From assembly GCF_023715325.1 (NCBI RefSeq), contig NZ_JAMBNX010000001.1, forward strand, positions 124,001-188,000: a stretch of DNA of 64,000 nt, given 5' to 3'. The notes beneath the pieces are model-generated. The model saw nothing but the letters and a program-made list of their open reading frames with translations, did no database searches and was not told where the DNA came from. Positions 18,346 through 26,403 of the stretch are shown here, piece by piece. Within the stretch, counting starts at the first letter, position 1. The number at the start of each line of letters is the position of its first letter. The position numbers and the translations under genes are program-made. The stretch is from Agromyces mediolanus. GTDB taxonomy: Bacteria; Actinomycetota; Actinomycetes; Actinomycetales; Microbacteriaceae.

Positions 18346-20145
18346 ATGATGGCGCCGGGTCGCAACGGCCGCATCGTCCGGCGCACGATCACGCTCACGA
18401 TCGCCGTCGGCTTGAGCCTGGCGATGGCGGTCGCCGGCTACTGGGCGACACCCGCTGAGGCGCGCCCGGAGACGTCCTACGCGACGTTGCATGCGCTCGT
18501 GCCGCTGGTCTTCGCGGCCTGCGCCGGCGTCGCCTGGGCCATCAGTGAGAGCCGCTGGCCGGCGCGCCTGATGGTCGCGTTCGTCGTGCTGTGGATCCCG
18601 CAATCGATCTATGCCGTCATCGGCGGCGTCGGGTGGCTCTGGCCGATCGTGCGCGGCGTTGATCTCGGCTGGGCGGTCGTGACCGGCATCATCGTGCTCA
18701 TCTATCCTCGCGGCGTGCTGCGCGAGCGGTTCGATCGCTGGGTGGTCGGCATCGCGGCTGTCGGCTCGGCGGTGAACCTCCTCGCGGTGCTCCTCCTCGC
18801 CGAGCCTGGTGACGGGGTCTGCGCGTGCAGCGCACCGAACCCGTACCGGGTGGCCGCGCTCCCCGAACTGTTCGCAGCGATCGATGTGGGGTACCGAATC
18901 ATCGGCGTCGTCCTCGCGCTCGCCATCGCGGTGCGGCTGCTGTTCCGGTGGATGCGCGGGAGCGTCCCCGCGAGAACCGTCGCATTCCTCATGCCGCTCG
19001 CGCTGCTGGCGTGGGCGACGACGCTCACGGCGCAGGCGGTGAGCTACGCGGCGGAGGCGCGGGGCGATCAGATGCTCGCGACCATCTCCCTCATCGCGAT
19101 CGCCTCGATCCCGGTGAGCTTCGTCGCGGGAGTCTCCCACGCCCGCAACATGCGGGCCCGCGTCGCCGACCTCATGCGGATCACCCGGGAGGGCGCCGAC
19201 CGAGGCCTCTGGGCGGAATCGCTCGCCCGAACGCTGCGAGACGCCTCGGTCCGGGTGTACTGGTGGGACGAGGAGCGTGGGGTGTACGCGGATGCCTCGG
19301 GGGCGCCGATCCCAGAAGGGGACGCCGATCCCCGGGGGAGCCAGAGCGTGCTGCCGGTGGCGTCGCCGCTCGGGGTGCCGATCGCGCTGATTCGACACGA
19401 TCGAGTGCTGACGGACAACATGCGCTTGCTCGACGGCGTCTCGAGCGCGCTCAGGCTGTCGGTCGACAACGGGCGGCTCCGTTCGGAGATCGAGCGCACG
19501 CTGGCGCACGTGCGGGAATCCCGCCAGCGGATCGTCGAAGCGGGGGACGAGGCGCGGCGGCGCATCGAACGCGACCTGCACGACGGTGCGCAGCAACAGC
19601 TCGTCTCACTCGCCATGCGGTTGCGCCGGACAGCTGATCAGGCACGTGACCGGGGTATGCCCGCGATCGCCGACGAGGTCGACGCGGAGATCCTGTTGCT
19701 GAACGCCGCGCTGAAAGAGCTTCGGGAGCTCGCGCAGGGGATCCACCCGAGTCTGCTCGCCCAGGGCGGGCTCCCGCTTGCGCTGCCCGAGCTCGCCGGC
19801 CGATGCTCGGTGCCGACCGAGGTCCGGGTGGACCTCGTCGGCCGGGTGCCCGAACTCGTCGAGGCGACGGCGTACTTCGTCGTCGCGGAGGCGCTCGCGA
19901 ACATCGACAAGCACGCCGGCGCCTCGCGCGCATGGATCGATGCGGCGTCGGATGGCGCGGAACTGCGGCTGAGCATCCGTGACAACGGTGCGGGCGGCGC
20001 GCGACTCGACCGCGGCACCGGCCTCGTCGGAGTCGTGGACCGGGTGGAGGCGGTCGGCGGCGCGCTCGAGCTTGTCAGCGAGCCAGGCCACGGGACGACC
20101 GTCGCCGTCCGGCTGCCGCTCGTCGACGGCGCCAGCGCCCCGTAG
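18346..20145 (+). CDS. NarL-type sensor histidine kinase
   Basis: The 599-residue protein has about six to eight N-terminal membrane spans (residues 10-260), a linker, a HisKA_3 dimerisation box with phospho-acceptor His412 in RDLHDGAQQQL, and a HATPase_c domain with EALANIDKHA, DNGAGG and GTGLVGV. It most likely phosphorylates the response regulator just upstream. The signal is unknown. No clear ribosome site precedes ATG 18346, but a 22-codon ORF (18281-18349) overlaps it as ATGA, so coupled initiation is possible. The last codons run into a 20-bp tandem repeat that supplies the TAG stop. Confidence 0.88.
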   Translation: MMAPGRNGRIVRRTITLTIAVGLSLAMAVAGYWATPAEARPETSYATLHALVPLVFAACAGVAWAISESRWPARLMVAFVVLWIPQSIYAVIGGVGWLWPIVRGVDLGWAVVTGIIVLIYPRGVLRERFDRWVVGIAAVGSAVNLLAVLLLAEPGDGVCACSAPNPYRVAALPELFAAIDVGYRIIGVVLALAIAVRLLFRWMRGSVPARTVAFLMPLALLAWATTLTAQAVSYAAEARGDQMLATISLIAIASIPVSFVAGVSHARNMRARVADLMRITREGADRGLWAESLARTLRDASVRVYWWDEERGVYADASGAPIPEGDADPRGSQSVLPVASPLGVPIALIRHDRVLTDNMRLLDGVSSALRLSVDNGRLRSEIERTLAHVRESRQRIVEAGDEARRRIERDLHDGAQQQLVSLAMRLRRTADQARDRGMPAIADEVDAEILLLNAALKELRELAQGIHPSLLAQGGLPLALPELAGRCSVPTEVRVDLVGRVPELVEATAYFVVAEALANIDKHAGASRAWIDAASDGAELRLSIRDNGAGGARLDRGTGLVGVVDRVEAVGGALELVSEPGHGTTVAVRLPLVDGASAP

Positions 20146-20262
20146 GAGGCCAGGTCAGCCGGTAGGAGGGCGGGTCAGCCGGTAGGAGGACAGGTCAGCG
20201 CGTACGAGGACAGGTCAGCCCGTAGGAGGACGGCGCCAGCCCCTAGGAGGACGGGGCCAGCG
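20141..20262 (+). repeat. Six-copy 20-21-bp tandem repeat at the kinase 3' end
   Basis: Units begin at 20141, 20161, 20181, 20201, 20221 and 20242, with consensus CGTAGGAGGACAGGTCAGCC. A diverged seventh unit lies inside the kinase gene at 20121-20140. The TAG stop of the kinase (20143-20145) is part of the first full unit. Each unit carries GGAGG, like a ribosome site, with no start codon after it. Bases 20263-20345 hold no gene. Confidence 0.85.
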
Positions 20263-20345
20263 CCCGCACGAGGGCGGCCGCTCGGCAGGAGCCGGGCACC
20301 AGGGCCGTCCGGTTGCGTCGGGCGATTCCGGCGCGGGAGCGAGGG

Positions 20346-21866
20346 TCAGTCGGGAGCGAACGGGTCGAGTACATCGGCCGGCGTCTTCGACGGCATCGCG
20401 CGAGGCCGGCGCTCGGGGTCGACTCGAGGTGGTGGGATCAACCAGTACTCCCCGCCCGTCCGTCGCACCTCCCACCCCTCGTTGTGATAGCGGAGGTGGT
20501 CGCGTCGACAGAGGAGGATTCCGTCGGCGAGGTCGGTGCGACCCTCGTCGCGCCGCCAATGATCGATGTGATGGGCCTCGGTCCAGGAGGGCGGACGGTC
20601 GCACTCGGGATCACGGCAGCCGCCATCGCGCACCGCCATCGCCGACTTCTGCGCCTCGCTGAACAGCCGCTCGTCACGGCCGAGGTCGAGGACCACGCCG
20701 TCGTCGAAGCGGATGGGGAGGTACCCCTCGCAGAGCTCGGCGGCGACGCGTGCGAGTGGCACCCGATCGCTGTGCCCCGCGAGAGCGCCGCTGCCGCGGC
20801 CTCGCTCGAGCGACGCGGCGTTCACGACGAGGTGCACCGAGGGTCGGCGCTCGCCGAGGAGCCGACCCGGGTTCACCGAGGCGCCGGCGCGGAGCAGCTG
20901 CACGAGTCCTTCGGCGGCGTTGCGCTCTCGGGCCAGCCGGGCCTCGGCGTAGGCGCGCTCGCCGTGGACCGGATCGCCGAAGCGTCGCCGAATTCGTCGG
21001 TCGAGTCTGCGCGGGTGGCTGAGCCGGTCGAAGAGCGCCTTGACCTCGGCGCCCGCCACCGGCTCGAGCTCGAACTCGCCTCGGATCATTCCGGCCGGCG
21101 TCGTCCACATGCGCCAGTACTGGGCTCTCTGCTGGCCCTCGGCGCGCCGGTCGACGCCGGCGGGATCGAGCCGATCCCGCAGCGCCCGAGCGGCCCGTCT
21201 GGCCTGATCGGGGGTGCGGTTGCGGCAGGCTGCGACGAGTTCGGGCAGCGCACGGGCGATGCGGACCGCCAGCGGCTCGGCCGGGGACGCGTCGCCGGTG
21301 GTCGGATCGACCGCCGGTGGGGCGTCGTCTCCGGGGAGGAGGCCGTCGGGCTCGTCGACAGGGCCGATGCCGGAACGCAGGGCGTCGGCGACCGCGACGG
21401 TCAGCTCGCCGCGGGCGAGCGCGTGGCCGATCGCGGCGTGCCACGGTGGGCTGATGGCGGAGGCGGCGCCGGACGCCGCCGCGCCTGCGTCGACTGGAGC
21501 GTCCGGATCGGCCACCCGGTCGGCCGCGTCGGCATCGTTCGGCTCGGCCGCCGCGGCGATTCGACCGACTTCGAGCAGGGTTTCGGCCTCGCGGCGGCTC
21601 GCGCCGGTGACGTGCTGCACGAGCGCGGTGGCGGTCGCGTGGCCGTCACGACGAGCGAGCCCCTGCGAGCCGAACTCGGTTCGCGAGCGACGTGCGGCCT
21701 CGGCCACCCCGAGCGCCTGGAGGCGTTCGATCTCGTGGCGCAGCTCGCTCAGCGCGCGGAGGGTTTCGAGGAGTTCACGGTCTGAGCGATCCGCCGGTTG
21801 CCACGAGCGTGCGGCGGTGCGCATCGCCTCGCCGAGTGCGGCGAAGGGTGGGTAGGCGGCGGGCAT
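20346..21866 (-). CDS. DUF222/HNH endonuclease domain protein
   Basis: The N-terminal two thirds match the DUF222 (REP13E12-like) type common in many copies in actinobacteria. The C-terminus has an HNH nuclease motif with zinc ligands: CRDPECDRPPSW, AHHIDHW and LLCRRDHLRYHNEGW. About 506 residues from ATG 21866; TTG 21908 in the same frame would add 14 residues, and neither start has a clear ribosome site. It probably cuts or nicks DNA, but the biological role of this family is unsettled. No mobile-element ends or duplicated target sites were seen around it. Confidence 0.8.
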   Translation of the reverse strand: MPAAYPPFAALGEAMRTAARSWQPADRSDRELLETLRALSELRHEIERLQALGVAEAARRSRTEFGSQGLARRDGHATATALVQHVTGASRREAETLLEVGRIAAAAEPNDADAADRVADPDAPVDAGAAASGAASAISPPWHAAIGHALARGELTVAVADALRSGIGPVDEPDGLLPGDDAPPAVDPTTGDASPAEPLAVRIARALPELVAACRNRTPDQARRAARALRDRLDPAGVDRRAEGQQRAQYWRMWTTPAGMIRGEFELEPVAGAEVKALFDRLSHPRRLDRRIRRRFGDPVHGERAYAEARLARERNAAEGLVQLLRAGASVNPGRLLGERRPSVHLVVNAASLERGRGSGALAGHSDRVPLARVAAELCEGYLPIRFDDGVVLDLGRDERLFSEAQKSAMAVRDGGCRDPECDRPPSWTEAHHIDHWRRDEGRTDLADGILLCRRDHLRYHNEGWEVRRTGGEYWLIPPPRVDPERRPRAMPSKTPADVLDPFAPD

Positions 21867-21966
21867 GGACTCATGTTGCGCTGCGGCGCCGGGCGCGTGG
21901 GCGCGCAAGAGGTGATCGGTGGAGAGCGCGGGGGGCTGCGAGGGTGTGGGGGAGGGGGCTGCCGCC

Positions 21967-22344
21967 TCAGGCGCGCCAGCGGCAGGCCGCGAGATCGATG
22001 CGGTAGCCGTCCTCGGTGTCGGCGGGGAGCAGCGGAGTGCCTTCCCGCTCGTACTGCGCGCGGGCGGCTGCGCCGTGGCCGCTCGGCGGGTGCCCGCCCG
22101 CGCGGATGACCCGCCACCAGGTCACCGTGCCGCCTGAGCGCGCCATCACCCGGCCGACTGCCCGGGCACCCCGGGTGCCGAGGATCGCCGCGACGTCGCC
22201 ATAGGTCGCGACGCGGCCGGCGGGAATGTCGGCGACGACTGCCAGCACCGCGTCAGCGAAGCTGCCGAAGGCGTCGGCACCGTCGGCACCGTCGTCGCCC
22301 TCAGCGCCGACACCACCGGTCGAGCTCGCATCGTCGAGCGGCAC
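21967..22344 (-). CDS. Alkyltransferase-like (ATL) DNA-binding protein
   Basis: The 125-residue protein has the fold of the C-terminal domain of O6-alkylguanine-DNA alkyltransferase (PAGRVATYGDVAAILG..., RAVGRVM..., then GHPPSG). At the active-site position it has TWWRVI instead of PCHRV, so the acceptor Cys is missing. Proteins of this kind bind alkylated guanine without repairing it and recruit nucleotide excision repair. GTG 22344 begins eight bases after the stop of the acetyltransferase gene, so both are in one operon. The acidic N-terminal 30 residues are not part of the domain, and the start could be slightly further in. Confidence 0.8.
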   Translation of the reverse strand: MPLDDASSTGGVGAEGDDGADGADAFGSFADAVLAVVADIPAGRVATYGDVAAILGTRGARAVGRVMARSGGTVTWWRVIRAGGHPPSGHGAAARAQYEREGTPLLPADTEDGYRIDLAACRWRA

Positions 22345-22352
22345 GGGCCCGC

Positions 22353-22805
22353 TCAGAGCTCGAGCGCCCCGATGATGTCGCCGTAGGCGGTCTCGCCGAC
22401 GTCGACGAAGCCGACCCGGTGGAAGAAGGCCTCGGGACCCTCGTCGCCCGGCTCCCAGAGCACGGTGATGCGGTCGAAGCCGCGCTGCTTCGCCTCTTCG
22501 GCGAGGGCGGTGGCGAGGAAGCGACCGACGCCCTGCCCCTGGACCTCGGCGTCGACGTTGATGCGCCAGATGCACGCTCGGAACTCCTCGTGCACGTTCT
22601 CGGGGTCGAAGTTGCCGTGGATGAACCCGACGACCCGGTCGTCGAGGAGCGCCACCCGCTGCCAGGCGGTCTGCGGGTTCACGACGGAGGCCTCGGCGGA
22701 GTAGGTGACGGGGGCGATGAACTGCTCCTGCCCGGGCTTCAGCGACAGCGTGTTGGCCGCGACGATGTTCGAGGCGGACAGGTCTTCAAGTCTCAGCGCA
22801 CCCAT
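22353..22805 (-). CDS. GNAT-family N-acetyltransferase
   Basis: The 150-residue single-domain protein has the GNAT core: RVALLDDRVVGFIHG, the beta-bulge strand, and the acetyl-CoA pyrophosphate loop VQGQGVGRFLATALAEEA, followed by RITVLWEPGDEGPEAFFHRVGF. Substrate is unknown. The promoter appears leaderless: TAGCCT (22817-22812 read on this strand) is six bases from ATG 22805, with no ribosome site. It shares its upstream region with the divergent icd gene and is followed directly by the ATL gene. Confidence 0.85.
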   Translation of the reverse strand: MGALRLEDLSASNIVAANTLSLKPGQEQFIAPVTYSAEASVVNPQTAWQRVALLDDRVVGFIHGNFDPENVHEEFRACIWRINVDAEVQGQGVGRFLATALAEEAKQRGFDRITVLWEPGDEGPEAFFHRVGFVDVGETAYGDIIGALEL

Positions 22806-22907
22806 GCGAACAGGCTAACGGCTCGCGGCCCGTGCCGGTATCCGCCTCTGGTCCGATCCTCCGAGGGCCCGTCGTTCGGCGGATCCGCGCACCGGGATCT
22901 CTCGATG

Positions 22908-22935
22908 TCGAGATATTCGCGCGACACGGTAAACT
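22908..22935 (+). promoter_or_regulatory. Candidate icd promoter
   Basis: TCGAGA (22908-22913) and TAAACT (22930-22935) are spaced by 16 bases, about 90 bases before the icd start. The -10 box is convincing and the -35 box is weak. Confidence 0.45.
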
Positions 22936-23022
22936 GTCCGGCGGCGCGAACTCGCGCCCCGCCGGTTCTCGAGCCCGCACGACGGGCCCGCTTCCCCGCC
23001 CGCATTCAAGGAGACATCCCTT

Positions 23023-24240
23023 TTGTCGAAGATCAAGGTTGAAGGCACTGTCGTCGAACTCGACGGCGACGAGATGACGCGCATCATCTGGCAGGCCATT
23101 AAAGACCAGCTCATCCACCCCTACCTCGACGTGAACCTCGAGTACTACGACCTCTCGATCCAGAAGCGCGACGAGACCGACGACCAGATCACGATCGACG
23201 CCGCGAACGCGATCAAGCAGCACGGCGTCGGCGTGAAGTGCGCCACGATCACCCCCGACGAGGCGCGCGTCGAGGAGTTCGGCCTGAAGAAGATGTGGCG
23301 TTCGCCGAACGGCACGATCCGCAACATCCTCGGCGGTGTGATCTTCCGCGAGCCGATCATCATCTCGAACATCCCGCGCCTCGTTCCCGGCTGGAACAAG
23401 CCGATCATCGTCGGCCGCCACGCCTTCGGCGACCAGTACCGCGCCACGGACTTCAAGTTCGACGGTCCCGGCACGCTCACCATGACCTTCACCCCGCAGG
23501 ACGGCTCCGAGCCGCAGCAGTTCGAGGTCTTCCAGGCCCCGGGCGCCGGCGTCGCGATGGGCATGTACAACCTCGACGAGTCGATCCGCGACTTCGCGCG
23601 CGCCTCGCTGAACTACGGCCTCTCGCGCAACTACCCGGTGTACCTCTCGACGAAGAACACGATCCTGAAGGCCTACGACGGCCGCTTCAAGGACCTGTTC
23701 CAGGAGGTCTTCGACACCGAGTTCAAGGAGAAGTTCGACGCAGCCGGCCTCACCTACGAGCACCGCCTGATCGACGACATGGTCGCCTCCTCGCTGAAGT
23801 GGGAGGGCGGCTACGTCTGGGCCTGCAAGAACTACGACGGCGACGTCCAGTCCGACACGGTCGCGCAGGGCTTCGGCTCGCTCGGCCTCATGACGAGCGT
23901 GCTCACCACGCCCGACGGCAAGATCGTCGAGGCCGAGGCGGCGCACGGCACGGTCACGCGCCACTACCGCCAGCACCAGCAGGGCAAGCCGACCTCGACG
24001 AACCCGATCGCCTCGATCTACGCCTGGACGCGCGGTCTCGCGCACCGCGGCAAGCTCGACGGCAACGAGGAGCTCATCGAGTTCGCGAACACCCTCGAGG
24101 ACGTCGTCGTGAAGACGGTCGAGTCGGGCGCCATGACGAAGGACCTCGCGCTCCTCGTCGGCCCGGAGCAGGAGTACCTGACGACCGAGGGCTTCCTCGA
24201 CGCGATCGACGCGAACCTCAAGGCGCGCCTCGCGGCCTGA
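23023..24240 (+). CDS. icd: NADP-dependent isocitrate dehydrogenase
   Basis: This TCA-cycle enzyme oxidatively decarboxylates isocitrate to 2-oxoglutarate with NADP. At 405 residues it is the homodimeric type shared with eukaryotes (residues [42 protein letters not shown] metal and substrate region, [13 protein letters not shown]), not the ~740-residue monomeric type of many actinobacteria. The start is TTG 23023, supported by AAGGAG nine bases before it and by homology of the first residues. A strong hairpin terminator follows. It is a single-gene unit. Confidence 0.95.
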   Translation: MSKIKVEGTVVELDGDEMTRIIWQAIKDQLIHPYLDVNLEYYDLSIQKRDETDDQITIDAANAIKQHGVGVKCATITPDEARVEEFGLKKMWRSPNGTIRNILGGVIFREPIIISNIPRLVPGWNKPIIVGRHAFGDQYRATDFKFDGPGTLTMTFTPQDGSEPQQFEVFQAPGAGVAMGMYNLDESIRDFARASLNYGLSRNYPVYLSTKNTILKAYDGRFKDLFQEVFDTEFKEKFDAAGLTYEHRLIDDMVASSLKWEGGYVWACKNYDGDVQSDTVAQGFGSLGLMTSVLTTPDGKIVEAEAAHGTVTRHYRQHQQGKPTSTNPIASIYAWTRGLAHRGKLDGNEELIEFANTLEDVVVKTVESGAMTKDLALLVGPEQEYLTTEGFLDAIDANLKARLAA

Positions 24241-24263
24241 CGACGCGGGCCGCGATGCGGCCG

Positions 24264-24303
24264 ACGATGAAGGGCGGATGCTTCGGCATCCGCCCTTCGT
24301 CGT
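24264..24303 (+). terminator. icd terminator
   Basis: An 18-bp stem (24264-24281 with 24286-24303, one G-T pair) closes a TTCG tetraloop, starting 23 bases after the icd stop. It is among the strongest intrinsic hairpins in the window. Confidence 0.85.
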
Positions 24304-24378
24304 GCCGGGTGAGCGGGCGCAGCGGGCAGGATGCCCCGCGAGCGGAGCGGATGCCGGGCGCGAACGCCGCCCGCGTCG

Positions 24379-24390
24379 TAGGCTGGGCCC
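24379..24390 (+). promoter_or_regulatory. -10 box before the metal ATPase and a micro-ORF
   Basis: TAGGCT at 24379-24384 lies six bases before ATG 24391, so transcription should begin at that ATG. The transcript then carries the ATPase ribosome site GGGAGGA (24414-24420) about 25 bases in. Confidence 0.55.
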
Positions 24391-24477
24391 ATGACCGGCG
24401 CGGGGGAGCCGGCGGGAGGAGCGGGCTCGTGGCACGGATCCTGCGCATCGCCAGGCGCTACTGGGCGGTCACCCTGA
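24391..24477 (+). CDS. Possible leaderless micro-ORF overlapping the metal ATPase start
   Basis: A 28-codon ORF begins at the first base of the predicted transcript and ends at TGA 24475-24477, in a different frame from the ATPase. The peptide begins MTGAGEPAGG and contains a Trp-His-Gly-Ser-Cys stretch. The ATPase ribosome site and GTG start lie inside it, so its translation would affect ATPase initiation. It may simply be the 5' untranslated region of the ATPase mRNA that happens to start with AUG. Confidence 0.3.
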   Translation: MTGAGEPAGGAGSWHGSCASPGATGRSP

Positions 24478-26321
24478 CGGTGATCGTGGGGCTCACGGGG
24501 ATCGTGCTGTGGGCGGCGGGCGCCGGCGCGGCCGTGCCGTGGCTGTTCAGCGTCTATGCGCTCGCCATCGCGGCGTGGCAGGGCGTCGGCATGGTCCGCG
24601 ACCTGCTCCGCGGTCATTGGGGCCTCGACATCCTCGCGATCACGGCGATCGTCGCGACCGTGCTCGTCGGCGAGTACATCGCCGCGGTCGTCGTCGTGCT
24701 GATGCTCACCGGCGGCGAGGCGCTCGAGGACTACGCCAACCGCCGCGCGAAGCGAGAGCTCGACGCGCTCCTGACGAGGGCCCCGCAGCAGGCGCACGTC
24801 CGCCGGGACGGCGAGATCGTCGACGTGCCGGCCGACGCCGTGCGCCCCGGCGACGTGCTGCTCATCCGGCCCTCGGAGCTCGTCCCGGTCGACGCGGTGC
24901 TGCTCTCCGCCGAGACGACGATGGACGAATCGCAGATCACGGGCGAGAGCGTGCCGGCCGAGAAGCACTCCGGCGATGCGGTGCTCAGCGGTTCGGTGAA
25001 CGGCAGCGCCGCGGTCGAGGTGCGGGCGACCGCGACGGCTGCCGACAGCCAGTACCAGCAGATCGTCGCGCTCGTCGCCGAGGCCTCCGAGTCGAAGGCG
25101 CCGGTCGTGCGACTCGCGGATCGCTACGCCGTGCCGTTCACGGTCTTCTCGCTCGCGCTCGGCGGCATCGCCTGGTGGGTCTCGGGCGACCCGGTGCGCT
25201 TCGCCGAGGTGCTCGTGCTCGCGACCCCGTGCCCGCTGCTCATCGCGGCGCCGGTCGCCTTCCTCGGCGGCATGAGCCGGGCGGCGAAGAACGGCCTCAT
25301 CGTGAAGTCCGGCGGCGTGCTCGAGCTCCTGGCACGGGTGCGCACCGCCGTGTTCGACAAGACCGGCACGCTCACGAGCGGTGAGCCGGAGCTCGCGGAG
25401 ATCCGCCCGGAGGCGGGGTTCGACGAACGGGAGCTGCTGCGTCTCGTCGCGAGCGCAGAGCAGTACTCCTCGCACGTGCTGGCTGCTGCGATGCTCCGCG
25501 CGGCTGCGGCGCGGGGGCTCGTCCTGGCCGAGGCGGACCGCGCGGGCGAGACCGCCACGAACGGCGTCGTGGCCACGATCGAGGGCCGCGAGGTGGTGGT
25601 GGGCAAGTTCCGCTTCGTCGCCGAGCACGCGCCGGATGCCCGGCGCACCGAGATCGCCGCGGGACAGCTCGCGGTCTACGTCGCGATCGGCGGTCGCTAC
25701 GCGGGCGCGGTGCTCGCCGCCGACCACGTTCGCCCGGACGCCGCGGCCACCCTTGCCGAACTGCGCCGGCTCGGCGTGGAGGAGACGATGATGCTGACCG
25801 GTGACGCCGAGGCGACCGCGCGGCACATCGCCGAGGAGCTCGGGATCACCAGAGTGCACGCGGAGTGTCTGCCGGGCGACAAGGTGCGCGATGTGCAGGC
25901 GGTCGAGCGTCGGCCGGTCATGATGGTGGGCGACGGCGTGAACGATGCGCCGGTGCTCGCCGCGGCCGACGTCGGGGTCGCGATGGGAGCGAAGGGGACC
26001 ACGGCCGCGAGCGAGTCGGCGAACGTGGTCGTGCTCGTGGATGAGATCGCCAGGGTCGCGCGCGCCGTTCGAATCGGGCAGGACACGGTTCGGATCGCGC
26101 TGCAGAGCATTTGGCTCGGCATCCTGGTGAGTGTCGGGCTGATGCTCATCGCGGCGTTCGGGGTCATCCCGGCGACGCTCGGCGCGGTGCTGCAGGAGGT
26201 CGTGGACCTCGTTGCCATCCTCGCCGCGCTCCGGGCGATCGGCGGGCGACTGGACCGGCGGGAGACGGCCCCGAGCGAACCGCGAGTGCCGGCGGCGGCG
26301 AGTGGGTCGTCGGTCCGCTGA
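24429..26321 (+). CDS. Heavy-metal P-type ATPase with TPCP motif
   Basis: The 630-residue pump has TGES in the actuator domain, the transmembrane metal motif TPCP (in VLATPCPLLIAAP), the phosphorylation site DKTGTLTSG and the hinge GDGVNDAPVLA. There is no N-terminal HMA metal-binding domain. A TPCP motif, instead of CPC, CPH or SPC, places it in the P1B-5-like group for which nickel/iron export has been reported; the metal here is not proven. GTG 24429 is chosen because GGGAGGA lies eight bases before it and because the following residues begin the first membrane helix. It is a single gene, with no metal-binding regulator next to it. Confidence 0.88.
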   Translation: MARILRIARRYWAVTLTVIVGLTGIVLWAAGAGAAVPWLFSVYALAIAAWQGVGMVRDLLRGHWGLDILAITAIVATVLVGEYIAAVVVVLMLTGGEALEDYANRRAKRELDALLTRAPQQAHVRRDGEIVDVPADAVRPGDVLLIRPSELVPVDAVLLSAETTMDESQITGESVPAEKHSGDAVLSGSVNGSAAVEVRATATAADSQYQQIVALVAEASESKAPVVRLADRYAVPFTVFSLALGGIAWWVSGDPVRFAEVLVLATPCPLLIAAPVAFLGGMSRAAKNGLIVKSGGVLELLARVRTAVFDKTGTLTSGEPELAEIRPEAGFDERELLRLVASAEQYSSHVLAAAMLRAAAARGLVLAEADRAGETATNGVVATIEGREVVVGKFRFVAEHAPDARRTEIAAGQLAVYVAIGGRYAGAVLAADHVRPDAAATLAELRRLGVEETMMLTGDAEATARHIAEELGITRVHAECLPGDKVRDVQAVERRPVMMVGDGVNDAPVLAAADVGVAMGAKGTTAASESANVVVLVDEIARVARAVRIGQDTVRIALQSIWLGILVSVGLMLIAAFGVIPATLGAVLQEVVDLVAILAALRAIGGRLDRRETAPSEPRVPAAASGSSVR

Positions 26322-26367
26322 GGCGGATTACAACTCGATAACGAGGGGCTCGCATCGGGAATTCCTC

Positions 26368-26403
26368 TTGCGCGAAGTTTGTTCGTAAGCTTTACTAACT
26401 TTC
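26368..26403 (+). promoter_or_regulatory. Promoter and palindromic operator of the ROK regulator
   Basis: TTGCGC (26368-26373), 17 bases, and TTTACT (26391-26396) form a good promoter, with GTG 26404 seven bases on, so the mRNA is leaderless. The inverted repeat GTTCGTAA-GCT-TTACTAAC (26381-26399, one mismatch) covers the -10 box. ROK regulators typically bind such AT-rich palindromes, so autoregulation is likely. Confidence 0.6.

Noticed and set aside
20141..20262. 20-bp repeats considered as a CRISPR or attachment site
   Set aside because: Units abut directly with no spacers, and there are no integrase, tRNA or cas genes nearby.
20346..21866. HNH protein considered as a homing endonuclease or mobile-element nuclease
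   Set aside because: No intron, intein or element ends surround it. DUF222/HNH proteins are ordinary multi-copy genes in actinobacteria.
21967..22344. Active O6-methylguanine-DNA methyltransferase
   Set aside because: The acceptor Cys is replaced in TWWRVI, so it can only be an alkyltransferase-like binding protein.
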